Program-made: the position numbers and the translations under genes
Source: Panaeolus papilionaceus
Taxonomy: Eukaryota > Basidiomycota > Agaricomycetes > Agaricales
Assembly (NCBI GenBank): GCA_015501605.1
Contig: JADNRZ010000042.1
Location: forward strand, 118,232 to 182,231
DNA: 64,000 nt
Direction: 5' to 3'
Notes under the pieces: model-generated
Told to the model about the DNA's origin: nothing
The model's database searches: none
Seen by the model: only the letters and a program-made list of their open reading frames with translations
Part shown: piece by piece, positions 33,801 through 44,759 of the stretch
How positions within the stretch are numbered: the stretch's first letter is position 1
How the letters are laid out: each line of letters starts with the position of its first letter

Positions 33801-36240
33801 ACAGTAGATGTGCTAATGAACGTTGTGGTGAGGTTCAGACGATGGATGCGATGGCGGTTGATGGGAGGGGAGGACGAGACACGAAATGAGCGACGCGATG
33901 AGGGTAAAGGGTGAATGTTGATTTAGTTGGATTTGGAATCGTGATTGTCGTCTGAAGGGAGCACGATGCAGGATGAGCTGCTGCATATTAAATGAGTCGC
34001 GCTGAGGATGGACGACGTTCTACAGGTGTAAAATGTGCTGGTGATGCTCAGCGCTCATCGCATCACCTCCTCAATTAGCAATTTATTTATTATGTTATCC
34101 GTTACCTCACGCTCGCTGACCTGGCCGTCATACTCTCATAATCTCCTCCACCACTCATATGATCCAATATCGCCAGCGTTGTCGTCGATATGTCAAACCA
34201 CAGTCACCACAACTGGCGTGCGTTTATTTTAATACCTCCACATTCCCTGCCGAATTATCTTGTCCGATGAGACGAGCATGCCTCCACGCTCACGTTCCAA
34301 CGGAGCATCTGTGTCACCTCCAGATAGGTCTCAACTTTTCCGATATCTAGTACTTGTTCTCAGGAAATAGTGTGGTGGCCTCTATGCGACCTCAGTTTCT
34401 ACTGGCAGTCGAGAAGCTTTGCCATTTGTGTTCATAGTGTCGGTTTGCGGAGCTGCGGTTTGATTATCGGGTGTGGGATGTCGTCCCACTTCCATGCCTA
34501 TGTTCAGCTGTAGGTGCTCAATGAGTACTGCATCATCTGTCTTTTCTGCTTAGTCTGTCAAATATGTGTTCAATAAATACAAGATATATTTTTGTTATAT
34601 GGGCGATATGAAAAGAATGCAGATGACGGTGTAATTTGACTATATTACAGATGTAAAGAGTGGACCAGTACTAGATACGATTAGATACATGATGACCAGA
34701 GGGAGAAAGAGAAAATGTCCGGAATATAAGACTTGATCGGGTGCAAACTGTGCGGAGAATGAGTGCTTGTGATAGATTGATAACGACACAGAAGACATAC
34801 ACGTACAATCAGGCCTTCGGCTTGAACAATTTGCTTCCACGTCGCTTTGCGTTGCGGACCAATCATGTGAGGTGATACCGAAGAATATAGGACCGAATGG
34901 ACATGGTGAGTGGAATATTGATGTATATTCCCAGTAAAGATTTGAGCAGGCGATAATGGGCATCTTCAAATCCGGGTGGCGGAAAATCTGGGTTGAGAAA
35001 CTCTTTGACGAATGTTTTCAAAGTTTCTTCGTTCTCCGCGAGGTTCTTTTTGAGCAGAGCTTCAAGGTCTGGGTTGGTTTGGGCCTCTGGATGTGCAAGT
35101 TCGGACTGGATGACTCCCTTCTGCTGGAGTGCACCCTTGATGCGCTCATACAAATCCCGGTAGACACATGCCCAAAAGCCTTCCAGATTGACTTTACCAT
35201 CATTCAACCATGGTCCCATATCCAATATGCTCAAAGCGGAGCTCCTGGTGTTGTCAAATTGTGCGATTGTTGCACCCGTCTCACTGAATTCCTATTCAAA
35301 ACATGTAAGCATCAATATCATGCGAGTGTTGTATCATTAAGAATAGAGCCAAATGCCTTGAATATGTCGCCTCTGAGCTGTTCATAATGGGTCTCGGCAT
35401 GTTGACGTGCACGCTCAGTATGCAGTGTGTTCCACATAGTTGTTACAATAGTGAATGGTGTGCAGTATTTTGAAGGCTGAAGCAATGTCGTTAGCATGTC
35501 AATTGTTCTGCGCTTGGAACCAGGCATCCGTGTGTCTGTGACTGGGGTCAGGAAAAGATATTTGACATATGATGTGTCTCTGGAGTGATCTCAGTGCAAA
35601 TTATGCGGAAAGGAAGTGCATTAGTATACTCATAAGAGGTAGTCTCACTTTCAAACACTCCTAAGCTGGAAATCTTGGGGTCGGAGAACCCGGGGGTATC
35701 CATCAGGTAGATTGGCCTGTATTTCCCTTCCACTTGGAACAGAACATTAACAAGCTTGTATGCGGAGGCCTTTTGCGTGAATCCAGCCAGCTGGTCCTTC
35801 GAGATACCCAAGTCCTGAGAATCCCCGGCGAGCGCTTGAATAAACTTCCGTTTGTAATGTAACTCGTATATCAAGTACTTGTAATGGTAAATTACATATG
35901 ACTTTACTTACACAACTTTTCCCAGCGCCTGTTGGTCCCCATAATCTACCAAGGACAAAGATTCAGCTCATACCACAAGCATATCATTAACGACGGACTC
36001 ACATATACGTAATCGCATCATCTGGTAGTTCCTTGACAGTCACAGGTTCGACAGAAATGTCGCCTAGGATCTTCAAATATGTATATTCGGGAATGCTCAT
36101 GATAGAATTCTGATAGGTGGGCTCAACTATGCCACAGAAGGATGAGACGACGGGATAAGAAGATGATTGTAGATGAGGTTTGTGCTGCACTGCATGTGCC
36201 TTGCATGTGCCTCGTGCGAGGTGATGACGTCGTAATCTAA
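30820..36240 (+). repeat. tandem module 2 (repeat block plus GTPase copy B)
   Basis: 5.4 kb. Starts with a block (30826-31060) that recurs at 36260-36520 and includes GCTCCCTCCCTCAC and ATCTGCGCGGAT. The stretch 31950-34080 aligns closely with 38200-40450, some parts with only a few differences per 100 bp (for example 32940-33240 against 39148-39447). Confidence 0.8.
34812..36100 (-). pseudogene. P-loop GTPase copy B with a premature stop near its C-terminus
   Basis: Least damaged copy. Start ATG 36100. The GDISVEP exon ends at a GTGAGT donor; the next exon gives ILWGPTGAGKSC (G1); a GTAAGT intron leads to FIQALAGDSQ (about 35850) and LMDTPGF (G3, about 35700). A further exon holds LFLTPVTDTRMPGSKRR and TIVTTMWN. 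The C-terminal helical part ends at TGA 34863-34865. Compared with copy A, this TGA replaces CGA, a C-to-T change at a CpG. The frame then stays open for 16 more codons (basic, AKRRG) to a TGA near 34812. The donor before the C-terminal part reads GC, and the donor after the G3 exon is ATGAG rather than GTGAG, so splicing may fail. Confidence 0.7.
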
Positions 36241-36526
36241 TCTAAATCACAAGGTAAAATATTGTCGATGCGTCCGTTGCCTATAGCTCCCTCCCTCACC
36301 GTCTATACCATTTCTCCCTATCTGCGCGGATTCTTATTTAAAGAGTTGGAGTAATGTACCCCTTGAGAAACGATTGGAGGTCGCAGGTACTTATCTTATG
36401 TGGGACGATGGTGAGAGAGAGTTTGTTGGTGTTTGAATCTAATACCGATGTTGAGCTGGCATTTGCCCGACCCAACTTGTTTCCTTGCCACCATCATCGG
36501 CACTCGTGGCACGACCAAGGGGTACC

Positions 36527-36631
36527 CACGATAACAATCGACGACAATAGCCGATTAAGAAAGGGAACCGTGCGGAGTTACGGTGTCCTTTTCCTAAATA
36601 GGGAGTGTCGTGGGGTCCCATTCCATTTTAG
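36527..36631 (+). repeat. left terminal inverted repeat
   Basis: 105 bp, starts CACGATAACAATCG and ends TTCCATTTTAG. Confidence 0.9.
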
Positions 36632-36834
36632 GAAGAGGAGAGATATTCAACGATCATTCATCTAGTTTACTACCATTCGTTGATGATTTAAGTATCCATC
36701 CCCCTCTACTGCGTATACCAGTGTAAAACATGTATCATGTAGCTGATACCATGAAATGCAATGCCTTTTATCTATTCCCGAAGCAAAGCCATGAAGCTGA
36801 ATTTACACCTCTAGCCAAGCGAAGGGCCTGTTGA

Positions 36835-37269
36835 GTACACCAACCCTATCACAAGCAAACCCATTTTCTACAATATTTGGACGGAGCCATCTCCAAAGAT
36901 AATGTTGGAGGCCGAATTGTTGAGTGTCCTAGAGATCTCGTTGAAGAGGTTAGGATCAGTCTGTTTGAAGAATGCAATATGGGTAGCGAGATGGAGGCGA
37001 TCCGAAAACATCGAACACAGTACAAAATACCTGACACTGATCCAATAGAGCCTCCTCCGGATTCGGAGGGTCATCAGATTGAACAGCAAACAGAGGAAAT
37101 TGCAGCGGTCGCGGAAGTACCTATGGTCACAGGTCCGCTTTTGATGACTCCGACAACCCTCACATTTTCAGGCCCTGAACATGGTTCACAGCGGAAGAGG
37201 GCATTATCAAATTTTTCTAATGGACCACGGAGGCCCTCTCCTACAAAGTCTCGGCGTAAGCATAAGTAG
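36835..37269 (+). CDS. ORF inside the 915 bp element, probably a C-terminal gene fragment
   Basis: Open for about 145 codons from just after a TGA (36832-36834) to TAG 37267-37269. No ATG near the start; the first in-frame ATG is 36979. The product is mixed-charge, with a helical stretch (DLVEEVRISLFEECNMG), a Pro/Glu-rich middle and a strongly basic end (SPTKSRRKHK) that could be a nuclear localisation signal. It is probably the last exon of a larger element-encoded or captured gene. No family recognised. Confidence 0.4.
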   Translation, partial: VHQPYHKQTHFLQYLDGAISKDNVGGRIVECPRDLVEEVRISLFEECNMGSEMEAIRKHRTQYKIPDTDPIEPPPDSEGHQIEQQTEEIAAVAEVPMVTGPLLMTPTTLTFSGPEHGSQRKRALSNFSNGPRRPSPTKSRRKHK

Positions 37270-37336
37270 ATAGTGTGGATACCCTTGTAATAAATTCATT
37301 GTCTTTGTGCGATAACTTGATCTGATGAGATATAGT

Positions 37337-37441
37337 CTAAAATGGAATGGGACCCCACGACACTCCCTATTTAGGAAAAGGACACCGTAACTCCGCACGG
37401 TTCCCTTTCTTAATCGGCTATTGTCGCCGATTGTTATCGTG
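37337..37441 (-). repeat. right terminal inverted repeat
   Basis: 105 bp reverse complement of 36527-36631 with one mismatch. Confidence 0.9.
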
Positions 37442-40400
37442 CTTGTTTCAAACCACTATCATCAACACTTGCACTTATCCTCTGGTCGAACCTCATCGTA
37501 TCTTTACCTAGGGACGCGTCTGCTGCCCAGATCATACGGCAGAACGCTGATGCCACTCTTGGTGAGTAAAGACGCATTGGGATTCAGGCTGTAAGGGCAT
37601 CGAACGGTATGTGTTCTGTCCATATATGCCGAGTCTCTGTGGTTGTTGCGTAACGGTTGAGGAAGGGATGTGAATTTATGTGCCGTATTTACTGTCGGAG
37701 TATTTATGCATTAGTGAGTGTCTTTCGTTTCTCGCATTTGTGGACTCTAACCTGATGTTCCTCTACAGTATAATCGAGTAGACGAATATAACTCTTTTTC
37801 CCCTGAATCCAATTTTCGTCTTTTTCGTCGTCGGCAATTCCAACGCTCATCCTGCCTCCGGTTTCAGCGAACCACAACATCAGCACACTTCTTCGCATTC
37901 CTTTAACGATCGTTGGGGTTATCTATTTTACAATGCTAAGGGATTCCCGGTTAGGCCTGGAGTGTCTGGACTCACGCAAGAGGGTTAATGAATGTCACTC
38001 ATAAAGGAGAGTAGACGTTGTGGAAGAGGGACGCGTCTTTCTAGCAACTGCGGTGCGGGTTGAGGACGTGTGGCTTCGATTTTGAGGTGAGACTACGCCC
38101 TCTTTTCAATTTTTTCCCTCATCCTACCAAACTGCTCTTAGTTCGTCATCATCGTTTGGGAGGCCTGGACGTTCTCCAATCACGACAGAAATGGTCATCA
38201 AATTCGCCCTTCAGTCCAGCTGGTCATCTGCAGATTTATCATTTCGCATTCACCGGTCTCACCCGCTCAACGTCGACGTCAAACTCCCGCCTGTGTCCAT
38301 AACATAACCGGTTACCTCTCATCCCAACGTTTGGAGCATCAACGATTCGCCTACTCCCCAACATCGCACCCACCCCTCTCAGTTTCAACGTGCACCTCAC
38401 AAACACTTAGTTCATCGCCGACTCTGTTAGTTCCCATCACAATCATCACCACAGCGATGACGATCCAGTGTCCAGCATCGTGCACATCTCGCCTCAGAGG
38501 TCATCAAGTTGACCATTTCAACGAAAATGCATACGTCGGCCTTTCTGCTCTGCAGCACGCTGACACATCATCAACCTGGTCCTCCACCCGCACGCGCGAC
38601 ACTTTCAGTCCTACCTCTGTTCAGGCGACAGCACCAGTCTTCACACCTGGCATGAAAGCAGCCTTCACACCTCGAGATCGTTCTCCTGATTTTCCCCTGC
38701 TATAGGTGTTTTTATCGATCAGAAATTGTCGCCGTTGGGTAGTGGTCGTTGGGTATTGGCAGATTTTTGGGGCACGGATTGTGGAGGGGTCCGATGCGCA
38801 ATGAGTCGAGTGTTGGGGTGTTGATTTTTTGTTGTGATGTTGAGAAGACGGGCGCAACAATTTTTGATCGGAGAGAGGAAGGCGTTGCGAAGCTGCATGA
38901 CGAGAAAAGAGGGATTCGCTCTGAAGCATATGAGGGAGGGAGAGGAGAGGATATGAACGCTGCTTCGTAGTAGAAGGTGAGTACTTACTGCTGGATCTTC
39001 AAAGATCTCACCACTGTGCGACGAAATCTCTGACGTTGTGAATTTTATTTCAGATATGCCTGAGCTTGCTGTTGATTCCACATCTACGGTCTAGCATCAC
39101 CCCCGATTCCAGCACCGCAACACCGACATCACCTCGTCACCTATTTCTTGACCGTCACTGTTTGTTCTGGGCTCAAAACCTCCCTCGACGTCTTATATCA
39201 GGGCCCTACCTCTTATTTCAACGACTCCGACTCGACGGTAATGGAGGGTATTCCCGTAGCAGCACCGCACTTGAACCACGCGGTCATTTTGGCCTCTGGC
39301 TCTGTTCAAATTATGATGGTGGCCCTCACTCCAGGCCTAACAGCAGCATTGGTGTATTCTTGTCGTTCTCCTGGCCCTGCTCTCCTTCCAGGTATTTTTT
39401 GGCGCGTAGGAAAGGTGGTTGGAGGTTGTGGTCGGTGGCTGTGCTAGGGTGGGGGGTGAGCGGGCGGCGATGGCGAGGAAGAGTTGTCACGATGATTCTG
39501 GTTAAATTCTCAGGTCAGTATACACCTTTTCGTTGGATTCATCATTGCTAAAACTGATGCTGTTCCTCAGTCAACGTTGGTGTTTTACTTTCATTATTTG
39601 AGAGACTGAAGCATAACGATCATCATGCCCATAAGTAATGAACGTGAACTCAAACCCCACTCCACTGCATGTTCATTCCACCACCAGTTCGCTCCTCCCT
39701 TGCACTAGAGATCGTCTTCCTGATCATTTACCGCGAAAATTACCTGAAAGCACACTACTGACACGTCATCAAACAGAACCTCCACCATCCATACTTTCAC
39801 TCCTACTACCCCTCATGCAACGACCATACTCCTCTATCACAGCTCAAAAGCAGTGGCGACATCTCAACGTCGTCGTCTTGGGCTTCCACCCCCTCCAGGT
39901 ATTTTTGCTCGCTCCCAAATGGTTGTTGTTGGCGAGAGGTCGTTGGGTTGTTGGGCACGTGTTAGGGTTAGGGTTGGTGGGGGGTCTGATGCACAGTAGA
40001 TGTGCTAATGAACGTTGTGGTGAGGTTCAGACGATGGATGCAATGGCGGTTAATGGGAGGGGAGGACGAGACACGAAATGAGCGACGCGATGAGGGTAAA
40101 GGGTGAAATGATCACAATGCTGACATGTGCGTCTCGTCAATCCTATCTCCATCTCCGTGTCTTCACATCACGATTTATCCAATTTATCGGAGATGGGTTG
40201 TGTGTCGCATAGAGTGCGTATCTCGCCACTGTAACCTATCGTCTTGAGCTTGAGCTTTTCTCTAGCCCATTCTGTTGATTTAGGGCGATGAATTCTAGTT
40301 GGATTTGGAATCGAGATTGTCGTCTGAAGGGAGCACGATGCAGGATGAGCTGCTGCATATTAAATGAGTCGCGCTGAGGATGGACGACGTTCTACAGGTG

Positions 40401-40456
40401 TAAAATGTGCTGGTGATGCTCAGAGCTCATCGCATCACCTCCTCAATTAGCAGTTT

Positions 40457-41215
40457 TTATTTATTATGCTCAGTCTCGATTACTCCCTGCTTTCGTAGCG
40501 CGTCATTGATGCACCCTGGACCATGCAAGTCTTGATAGAGACACTTGTCCATGAGAGGAAGATTGGCTCGGAGGCTGTTGCCGTCGATCCATGGACCCAT
40601 ATCGAGTATCTCTAATGCCGAACACTTCGTATTTGTAAATTGTGCTGCCGTAGCACCCCGGTTGCTGAATTCCTGTCTGGATTGGAGAGGAAATACCTTG
40701 AATATGTCATCCTTTCGTTGAACGTAGTGCGATTCTGCATGTTGGTGGGATCTTTCACTGTGCAACGTGTCCCACATACGTCGTCGTTACGATGGTCAGT
40801 GTAACGGCTTGTTTGGACGGTTGTAGATATGCTTGGAGCCGCATATCAATCGTCCTTCCCCTGCTTCCAGGCATTCTGGTATGGTTGATAGGCATCATAA
40901 AGAGCGCTTTGTCAACACCTTGTACAGCGCTTTGAGGGTGTTCAATATGGTGTCTGGTTATTAAAAGGTTATTAGAAAACACTTCACCTATTGAGAAAGC
41001 AAATTCGCTCGACTGCAATGGACTCGAAAACTCCCCAGTGCGAAATCATAGGGTCGCAAAAACCAGGAGTGTCCAGGAGATAGATCGGTCTGTCCCTGCT
41101 TTCCTCCTGGAGCCAAACATTGACCACTTTGTACACAGAGGCAGCCTGCGTGTATCCAGCGAGCTGACGGCTTGATATGTTCAAATCTTGGGAATCCCCA
41201 GATAACACATCAGAA
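40457..41215 (-). pseudogene. P-loop GTPase copy C, truncated at both ends
   Basis: Begins without a P-loop at LSGDSQDLNIS (about 41205), keeps LLDTPGF (G3), then loses frame at the next junction. The TIVTT motif (about 40790) is followed by a shift, with WDTLHSERSHQHAE in another frame. The intron before EFSN is short with a normal GT donor. It stops matching at about 40460, where module repeat DNA starts. A 5' truncation coincides with the PDK-like duplicate at 41285. Clearly non-functional. Confidence 0.75.
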
Positions 41216-41284
41216 AATTAGCACTACTCTTATAAGCTGAATACCAAGCGGTGTATACAAATACCATACGCTTTATCACTGCCG

Positions 41285-42770
41285 CTATCCACCAAATTCC
41301 ATTCCCTTCTCCTTTCCTTCTCAATCCTATCTCATCGTCATAAGCATCGTTGTTGCCTGACTAGTCTCAGACGCTACTCTCCTTTGAATAATAAACAGTC
41401 TGTCATCGTATCACCGACGGCGGCGACGACACCTTTACCCCCGCTCGTTCATTTGTGTTCTGCATCATGTCCGCAGGTTACATCTCATGCTGTATATTCT
41501 CACTGCAGCAGATGGTCTTGTCGGTCAGAACCCACGTCAAAGCACTCTCTTCAAAGCAAGCCAGATCACCGCAGGTGCATTTTTCGCGCCTTATCATCCT
41601 TGGCACACCACCAACCCATCTTGCTGCTGTGATTGTGATGTGCAGAGGAACTGCCTGTGAGATTAGCGCACTGGGTGAAAGAGTTGAACGAGCTACCGCA
41701 TAACCTCCACGCTATGCCGTCACTTAAGCAGGTTAAGAATTGATATGTGCAGAGTTTTGAGGTGAGTTTGTCACTTCTTCCATGATTCTTTCCTTCTCTT
41801 CGTTGCTATTCGTCCTTCTTGCGCTGTTATCCCTCCTTTTCTCGTTTTCGTTATGGACGTTGGATTTATTTTTGCGCTTTATTCATCGCGTCCCTGATTT
41901 ACATCCTCGAAAACCCTAATTCACCCTCTCGTCGTCGTTGTCGACATTCTGCGTTGGAATCAGCACCTGCGTCCCCCACAGATTATCATTCAGTCGCTTT
42001 TCCAATTTACTCTGCACTTCGCTTCATACTTCATGCCACACGCCACGTTGTTCTGCCTTCACATCCTAATCATTCATTCATGTATGCTCCCCTTTTCATT
42101 TCATTTATCTTGTTCTTTCTCGTTTCCGAATTCAACACCATGTTTATTGCTCTCCTCGTCATTCTTCTTCTGAATTGTGATTCCTGTTCCCCTTAACTCT
42201 CGTTTTTGTTGCTACTACGTCGTCTAAGACACTATCTGGCGCCTGGCGTCATTTACCGAGGCCCACCTTCTACCCCTTTCCCGCCTTCCTGCACTTGTTG
42301 TCTTCCTACAAGCCAGGTCCACTGAGGGAATAGCTTCTTGAAGGTTTGGGTTGTTGTACCATGCAGGATGTGGCGCGATGACGATTCTTTTTCTTGTCTG
42401 CTAGGTCTTTTCCCTGCGGAGTGCCATGGCTGCTGGTTCGCCAACTCGCTATCATTTTGCGCATTTTTATTAGCTTTGCTTGGTTAAACTCCCTTGTTGG
42501 TCGTAGCATGTTAGGGTGACGCACACGAGCGATACTTTTTATTGGTTCTACGCATTTTCCATGCTTTGTGGATGTCATGAGCCTAATCACGTTGGGTTAT
42601 CCTTTACAATGAGTCAAGACGAGGGAAATGTATACTTGAGAGGGGGGTTGATTCTTCATTCCGTTGGGGTATCTTGTCTTGATCTCTTTTCGTTGGCACG
42701 TCGTCGTCGAGAGTTTGCATGAACGTCTGCTATATTTCACCCGTTCTACTCCGCCTTCCACCCTCCGAGC
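41285..42770 (+). pseudogene. degenerate duplicate of the PDK gene 5' region
   Basis: Aligns with 48610 onwards: promoter (TGACTAGTCTCAGACGCTAC), the start region (GCATCATGTCCGCAGG), most of exons 2 and 3, and part of the large third intron. An internal deletion removes most of exon 1 and intron 1. Exon 3 has a stop (TGA replaces TGG before the SFE codons, near 41740) and changed codons. Because introns 2 and 3 are kept, it arose by DNA duplication, not retroposition. It lies 7 kb upstream of the parent gene in the same orientation. Confidence 0.8.
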
Positions 42771-42784
42771 ATAATATTTCAACA

Positions 42785-42960
42785 ACAGTAAGCCCCTATT
42801 TTTCGAATTTCTCTTGATTCCCATAATTTTACGGGTATCACGTACCTACTTAACAACGAAAAAAAGGCATCTTCCACCTCAATGTTTCGTGTTTCGTGTT
42901 CGTATTTTGTACCAAATGCTCCAAAAATGACATAAGCGCTGGTCTGTCGCCTACTAATGA
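42785..42960 (+). repeat. dispersed repeat R2, partial copy
   Basis: Starts CCCCTATTTTTCGAATTTC and contains GTTTCGTGTTTCGTGTTCG, as in the copies at 30000-30480 and 53155-53645. Only about 170 bp are retained. Confidence 0.6.
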
Positions 42961-43139
42961 TTGCATCAAACCAGATAATTGCATCAGGCATCGCAACACA
43001 GCGTAATAAAACGGGCCTCGTCCTATTCTAACGCATTCAAGAGTGTAATCATAACCGGTACTGCGTGCGTATAATTACTGTCTGATGTCAACTCATTGAT
43101 TTCACATGATGGCTTGTTCGACTCACCTAGATGTCATCT

Positions 43140-44462
43140 TCAAAAACGCTGGCCCACCTCATCAAACCAATATTTCATTGATTCAATGCAGCGTGAAAGT
43201 TTACCGCGAGGAGTAGAAGCAGAGGCAGAAGGGTTTTGAGTCATCACAGGATGGGCCCATAGGTTGTTAGCATCAGTAAAGGAAACACCGGGGGGTAGAG
43301 AGGATTGAAAATGAGCTAGCTCTCCCTTGAATAGTACTAGATCCTTCCTGCATTTATCAAGTCGTGAACCAATAACGTCCAGCAAGTGTTGGTCAGCCTG
43401 GTACGCTACGTCTTGTAGGTCGCTCTCCATATTTAACACCTCCAGTTCTAAATTTTGAATCCGGGATAAGATGTTATCGAGAAGATTTGCGGCATATGGT
43501 GCTCGCTGGAGATCGTGGGCGTCGATAATTGTATGTTCAAACGCAAAGAATGTCCTTGATGGACGACCTAAAGCTTAGTCTATGATATCGAGAGCTGAGT
43601 CTTCTGTATTGTGAAATTTTGTCAACTCAGCGCCATGGGTGAGATAATCCTGCGGATTAATTTTTCAGTTTCATGATATCGCACACAACTCTCAAAACAC
43701 TGTGGTGAGTACCTTCCAAGCATCGTTCTGGAGCATCAAAAAGCCCTGTTCTGCACGCTGTGTCGACACTTCTCCAAAAACGCAGTCCCACATCGTAGTT
43801 ACGATGGTGATGCTGTTGGCAGTATTGACTCCTGTTAGGTCCTTGAATATTTTCAATACAAGTCTCTGAGATCCAAACAGGCGCAAGTGGGTTACTGGGA
43901 TAAAGTATAGGAGGTGGTTAACTGCTGTCCTGAGTCAAGAACAATTAAGTAGAATAGCAACATATTGAAACCTGAGTTCTACCTATTTTCCTTGATCCAT
44001 TTCTGTAACATCGATACAATAGCGATCTCGGAGATTTTGGAGTCCGCTAGTCCAGGCGTATCAACGACGTAAATTGGAAATCCATCATTATTAGTGATAT
44101 GGTTTGTCCTATAGTTTACTACAGCCCGAGTAAATCCTTCAAGTGCGTTACTTGAAATCTTGTCGGTGCCCGCGAATCCCAGTGCTTCGATAAACTAATT
44201 ATGCGGCAGAGCGTGTGTCATCAATTGTTCGCTTCAATGCACGATAAGAGGAACGCTAAATACCGTGCATTTGCCTGCGCCCGTTGAGCCCATGAGACTG
44301 TGGATGGGGGCTGAGTCAGTAGCCATACATACACACATGTTACACACAATCATAGGCTCACAGGATGCGTCTGCTCTCTCTTTCAACCCGTTCTACTCTT
44401 TCTACTGAAGCCGGGCCAGTGACCTTTATATTCTGGTATTCCTTTTCACGTCTGATATCCAT
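43140..44462 (-). pseudogene. P-loop GTPase copy D with an internal TAA
   Basis: Start ATG 44462. Exon 1 encodes EYQNIKVTGPASVERV; a GTGAGC intron leads to LMGSTGAGKCT (G1), where Cys replaces the usual Ser/Thr before Thr. Next exon: FIEALGFAGTDKISS, switch-like TRAVVNYRT, VVDTPGLADS (G3). After a GTAGAA intron come LLYFIPVTHLRLFGS and TIVTTMWD. The next exon has an in-frame TAA (about 43577) after ALDIID; beyond it the frame continues open for about 145 codons through a coiled-coil-like C-terminus to TGA 43140. This copy is diverged from A-C, so it is an older paralogue. The Cys in G1 and the TAA both argue against normal function. Confidence 0.7.
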
Positions 44463-44759
44463 CCTAGTATGGCAATGGACGGATTGGGTGTAGGGAGAGT
44501 AAATTCACGACAGAAGTATGGAAATGTGTGCTTTAAAAGGATAGCAAGTCGTGATATAACCGCAAGAGGCACAGAGCGGAGCAGAGACGTCACAAAACAC
44601 GGGATGGATGAGATAAGATAAGGTGATGGACGCACTGAACCTCTTACTCATAAGGAGTGGCTGACAAAGAAGTACATACCAAACGCCCTCTAAGAGGCCG
44701 TTACTGGGGAACCACCATTTAACATGTCACAGTTGCCACAATAGAGTCGCAACTCACGA

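Larger units (their letters stand above)
36527..37441. mobile_element. 915 bp element with 105 bp terminal inverted repeats
   Basis: Terminal repeats 36527-36631 and 37337-37441 are both 105 bp and differ at one position by eye. Ends read CACGATAACAATCG and its complement. The inside carries one open frame (36835-37269, plus) and AT-rich DNA but no transposase motif. Flanks show no clear target duplication. It sits between blocks that are about 150 bp apart in module 2, so it entered after the module duplicated. Confidence 0.85.
36241..41220 (+). repeat. tandem module 3 (repeat block plus GTPase copy C)
   Basis: 5.0 kb including a 915 bp insertion. It aligns block by block with module 2 and ends inside GTPase copy C at about 41215, where a PDK-like duplicate begins. 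Confidence 0.8.

Noticed and set aside
39960..39982. TTAGGG-like units suggesting a telomere
   Set aside because: Only two to three units, embedded in a repeat block found several times; no terminal array.
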